Source: Anabaena lutea FACHB-196
GTDB lineage: Bacteria > Cyanobacteriota > Cyanobacteriia > Cyanobacteriales > Nostocaceae
DNA: 64,000 nucleotides
Reading direction: 5' to 3'
Assembly (NCBI RefSeq): GCF_014698305.1
Contig: NZ_JACJST010000025.1
Location: 1-64,000 of the forward strand
The stretch's first letter is position 1; every line of letters starts with the position of its first letter. Positions 61,207 to 64,000 of this stretch are shown here, piece after piece. The position numbers were made by a program, and so were the translations under genes. Under the pieces are notes generated by a model, which did not search any database, was not told the DNA's origin, and was given only the letters and a program-made list of their open reading frames with translations.

Positions 61207-61665
61207 ATGGCAAGAATAGTTAAAGCCTAAAAAATAACCAGAATTATAGAAAGTTTAATATTTGAAAATATCAAGCCTTGTGATTTACAAAAAATGATAC
61301 ACCCCAAATTAGTTAAAATGCTCGATTACGAAAGCAAAGAAGCCATTTATAAATGCGTCGATATGCTTCTGTATGTAAAAGTATTTGCAATAGAGGTGAA
61401 TGAAAATGAAGTAAGTTTTCGTTGTCAAATCATTGAACCTGTCTATACAGAGTTGAATAATAACGGTTTGTTGAATTTCAAACAAGGGTATAATGAAGAC
61501 CATCCACAACCTATTTTTAGTATAGTTTATGGAATGCTTGATTTAGCTGTTGTTTTAGATAATTACTGGCAATTCCCATATTTAAATATTGCTTTAAATT
61601 TTAACAGAAGTGTTATTAATAAATTTAAAAACCGCCAAAGAAATTGGATGGAAGAAATGTATTAA
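61207..61665 (+). pseudogene. Hypothetical ORF with in-frame TAA near its start
   Basis: From the ATG at 61207 the frame reads MARIVKA, then TAA (61228-61230), then continues KITRIIESLIFENIKPCDLQ into the intact 123-residue frame that opens with ATG at 61294 and ends at 61665. The segment between is coding-like, so either the gene starts at 61294 and the rest is chance, or a nonsense mutation has hit it. The protein is a single-domain unknown (ending NKFKNRQRNWMEEMY) with no recognised family. Confidence 0.5.
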
Positions 61666-62224
61666 CGCTAAGATATTTATCAATACAAAAGTGAAAATTA
61701 ATAAAAAAATAAATCAACTCTCTTATTCTGAACTGTTGTGTGTTTTAAATCATCATCAAAAGTACACTGATTTTAATACATTGGGTTTATTTCGTTCTAT
61801 TTTGGAGAATGAAAAATTAGATATTGAGCAAAAAATTGAAGTTAGAGATTTAGCAAAAGAAAAATTTGGGAACTTTTATAATTTTTTGCAAGTTAAAGAT
61901 CCTCATACTTTTTTTAATTTGCAAACAATTGGGCAAGATTTAACAGCAGGTGATATACAGGCTTTATGGCATAAAATATTTGAAAACCAGTCCCAAATAT
62001 TGAAATATAAACGTATTAAGCACCGCAATTTTGGCATTTATTCAAAACATGAATGTGGTGATAAAAATTGCTATCTCAAAGGTTTAATGCTGAAACAACA
62101 TTCCTGGTTCAAAGAAGTAGAAATCCGAAGTAAAGAACAAAAAAGCCATTTTTATAAAAAACAAAAAGCTATTTTATTGGAAAAGAAAAAGTATAAACAT
62201 AAAAGTAATTTATTAGACCAATAA
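61610..62224 (+). CDS. Hypothetical protein in the menB-menD island
   Basis: The 204-residue maximum frame has no ATG near the start; a GTG at 61610 (inside the previous ORF) or 61691 could initiate. The body is Lys- and Ile-rich (LSYSELLCVLNHHQKYTDFN, TFFNLQTIGQDLTAGDIQAL) with a HRNFGIYSKHECGDKNCYL segment, whose His/Cys cluster might bind a metal, and ends in a lysine-rich coiled tail (KSHFYKKQKAILLEKKKYK). No known family. Composition is AT-rich and without HIP1 sites, unlike the neighbours. Confidence 0.5.
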   Translation: MLLINLKTAKEIGWKKCINAKIFINTKVKINKKINQLSYSELLCVLNHHQKYTDFNTLGLFRSILENEKLDIEQKIEVRDLAKEKFGNFYNFLQVKDPHTFFNLQTIGQDLTAGDIQALWHKIFENQSQILKYKRIKHRNFGIYSKHECGDKNCYLKGLMLKQHSWFKEVEIRSKEQKSHFYKKQKAILLEKKKYKHKSNLLDQ

Positions 62225-62309
62225 TTCATAATCATCATGAAATCAACTTTCATACTAATAATAAGCATATTGTCTAGCATATTTTTTTGACTGATTTGCC
62301 GAAATATTT

Positions 62310-62616
62310 ATGAATATTTATGCTGGTGTTTTAATTGAAAGCTGTTTTAGTACCAAAAATTTTGATAAAGCCCTTGCATATATTCTTTCTTTGGAAAGAT
62401 CCCATTTCTAAAATCGGTAAGGTTTTGGTAAATGGCTATCTTTTGCAGGTAAATGAAGAAACAAAATTGTGTTTAAGAATGACAGTTTTTAAAGTTAATC
62501 GTGAGAAAAGTCTTATTATTGTCTCCATAAAGTCAAAAAATAATTTACAATATCAGGCAGATAAAGCTTTTTGTGAGTTGTTGAAAAGAGCTACTTTTTC
62601 ACAAAGCAATAGTTAA
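62310..62616 (+). pseudogene. Small ORF, probably frameshifted
   Basis: From the ATG at 62310 the frame reads MNIYAGVLIESCFSTKNFDK and stops as SLERSHF at 62409. The next frame (+1) continues coding-like, KIGKVLVNGYLLQVNEET to TFSQSNS, ending at 62616. Removing one T at about 62409 joins them into about 101 residues. The TTG-initiated 93-residue reading of the second frame alone is less convincing. It overlaps the end of menD by 4 bp on the other strand. Confidence 0.45.
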
Positions 62617-64000
62617 AACCCAATATCCACTGCAAACTTCCCTAAATTCTCCTTCCTCCACATAGCATCCCTCTTCCGATTTGTCCTAATTTCTAAAACC
62701 CGAATTCCTGTATTTGGTAAAACCTTCAACCTTTCCTGCAAATCATCCCAAGAACTAATTAACTCATGCTGCACACCATATGTAGCGCATAACTGAGCAA
62801 AATCAATATTTTGGGGAGTGGCAAAAAATTCTTCAAAAGGTGGATCAAAATTGGCAACTGGTAACATTTCAAATATCCCGCCACCATTGTTATTAATTAA
62901 GATAATTGTCAGATGTCCAATAATTTTATTTCTAATTAAAAGTCCGTTTGTATCATGTAACAGAGCTAAATCTCCTGTTAACATGACACTACTTTTTTGA
63001 TGATGTGCTATTCCTAAAGCGGTGGATAGTGTACCATCAATACCATTTGCACCGCGATTAAAATAAGGTTTAATTCTTAAATTATTTGGTTTCCAGAAAA
63101 ATTCCACATCCCGCACAGGCATACTATTAGCAATAAATAGCTGTGTTTCCGGTGGGAGAATTTGCGAAATTAACCAAGCAGCTTTACTTTCAATTAATTC
63201 CTCCATCTTTCCAAAATTAACATCAATATTTTTTCTAAGTTTTACTTCTAGATCACACCATTTTTGCAAATATTCTAAGTTCCCATTTTCTGGTTTCCAA
63301 TTTTCAGTCTTTAAATACTCTATAGATGTCCTTAAATGTCTTGTTTTTCCATGTAAAGGATCTAAATTTTGATCGCAACTATCAATTATCCAACGTTGAG
63401 GTTTAGTCGCAATTAACCAATTACGCAATTCTTTACTTGTAGGCATTTCTCCGATTTGAATTACCATTTCTGGTGTTAATTCTTGAGCAAGTTGCTGATT
63501 ACGTAAAATGATGTCGTAGGTAGAAATTAAATAAGGATTTAAATCTGCGTAATTTCTAACTGGGGAAAGTCCTTCAGCTAAAACAGGCCATTGGAGAGAT
63601 TGAGAAAGTTGTGCGATCGCTCTACAATATTCTTCAGGTGCTTTTGGTTGGGCTACACCAGCAATAATAATACCTTTTTGGTTATGGGTAATCGGTAATT
63701 GGTAATGGGTAATTGGTAATGGAGTCGAGACTATTCCTGAAAAGAAATCTTCAACATCTAAGGTAAAATTTATACCATTCGGAATTGGTGCCAGCGGATC
63801 ACGAAATGGTATATTTAGATGCACGACTCCCTCCTTGGGAAATTGACAACGTTCCCAAGCATAAATTACCGTTTGTCTGAGATAACTTAACATTTCCACG
63901 TCAGCAACGGGTGTGGCTAACTCAGTTTGCCAATTGGGATAATTACCGTATAATTTTACTTGGTCGATAGTTTGGCCAGAATGACAATCTCGTAATTCTG
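62613..64000 (-). CDS. menD: 2-succinyl-5-enolpyruvyl-6-hydroxy-3-cyclohexene-1-carboxylate synthase, partial
   Basis: The ThDP-dependent enzyme of phylloquinone/menaquinone synthesis runs off the right window edge: the frame remains open to 64000 (ELRDCHSGQTIDQVKLYGN is readable before the ATG at 63899). Visible parts are the NRGANGIDGTLSTALGIAHH segment and the GDLALLHDTNGLLI ThDP-binding loop followed by NNNGGGIFEMLP. Residues encoded at 63681-63722 (ITHYQLPITHNQ) come from a heptamer array, as in the aminotransferase gene. Confidence 0.92.
   Translation of the reverse strand, partial: ELRDCHSGQTIDQVKLYGNYPNWQTELATPVADVEMLSYLRQTVIYAWERCQFPKEGVVHLNIPFRDPLAPIPNGINFTLDVEDFFSGIVSTPLPITHYQLPITHNQKGIIIAGVAQPKAPEEYCRAIAQLSQSLQWPVLAEGLSPVRNYADLNPYLISTYDIILRNQQLAQELTPEMVIQIGEMPTSKELRNWLIATKPQRWIIDSCDQNLDPLHGKTRHLRTSIEYLKTENWKPENGNLEYLQKWCDLEVKLRKNIDVNFGKMEELIESKAAWLISQILPPETQLFIANSMPVRDVEFFWKPNNLRIKPYFNRGANGIDGTLSTALGIAHHQKSSVMLTGDLALLHDTNGLLIRNKIIGHLTIILINNNGGGIFEMLPVANFDPPFEEFFATPQNIDFAQLCATYGVQHELISSWDDLQERLKVLPNTGIRVLEIRTNRKRDAMWRKENLGKFAVDIGF
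63681..63722. repeat. Heptamer array inside menD
   Basis: Six degenerate GTAATTG/GTAATGG heptamers (42 bp) lie in the menD reading frame. They are of the same type as those at 54011-54052 and code for almost the same peptide. Confidence 0.85.

Overview
The window looks like a chromosome segment of a filamentous, probably heterocyst-forming cyanobacterium (Nostocales type). It carries psaE, psb28, ndhO, a VIPP1/PspA pair, menB and menD. The HIP1 octamer GCGATCGC is frequent in most of the window, and heptameric short tandem repeats (GTAATTC, AATCCAA and AATTGGT types) sit between and even inside genes. PEP-CTERM, DUF1818, DUF3134-like, DUF1257/Ycf35 and Ycf46 proteins fit the same assignment. 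I cannot name the species from sequence alone.

Layout. 0-10 kb: a MITE-like element, a CobT-like protein with a repeat-derived tail, a Tat-lipoprotein solute-binding protein, rpoZ, DUF1818, tRNA-Pro(GGG), a purple-acid-phosphatase-like enzyme, malate dehydrogenase and ndhO. 9.5-19 kb: an Rpn/PD-(D/E)XK-like protein, mutM, psaE, a fibrillin, mraY, a MoaB-like protein, psb28, an alkaline phosphatase and a histidine-rich G3E GTPase. 19-27 kb: cysS, a tldD/tldE pair and a STAS plus SpoIIE-type partner-switching pair. 27-34 kb, all leftward: an Hsp70-like ATPase, a membrane-anchored GrpE-like protein, DUF2997, DUF1257 (Ycf35), the AAA+ ATPase Ycf46 (frameshifted here), and two proteins that share an N-terminal HEAT-like module but carry different C-termini. 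34.4-36 kb: two toxin-antitoxin loci, the second with a frameshifted toxin. 36-47 kb: a coiled-coil gene overlapping coaD, then lgt, a second MITE copy in inverted orientation, cobM, a tautomerase, a giant Ser/Thr-kinase/histidine-kinase hybrid and rlmN. 47-52 kb: a cytosine methyltransferase and probable restriction endonuclease flanked by a 142-bp duplication of the 3' end of uvrC. 52-64 kb: a PEP-CTERM protein, an aminotransferase, thioredoxin, vipp1 and a pspA-like gene, a SPOR-like membrane protein, a DciA-like protein, menB, a small AT-rich island of unknown and partly broken ORFs, and menD running off the right edge.

How parts may work together. The Hsp70-like, GrpE-like, DUF2997, DUF1257 and Ycf46 genes look like one membrane-linked chaperone or assembly module with its own nucleotide-exchange factor and no J-protein nearby; this is the best candidate for an under-described system. 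The DNA methyltransferase and endonuclease form a mobile restriction-modification unit. HIP1 sites are missing, by eye, from about 25.6-36.4, 39.5-46.3, 47.1-49.9 and 59.1-63.6 kb, which includes the accessory regions. Repeat-driven change is a theme: four genes contain heptamer arrays in their coding sequence, several stop codons lie in or beside arrays, and a 0.44-kb duplication copied a promoter region plus a protein N-terminus.
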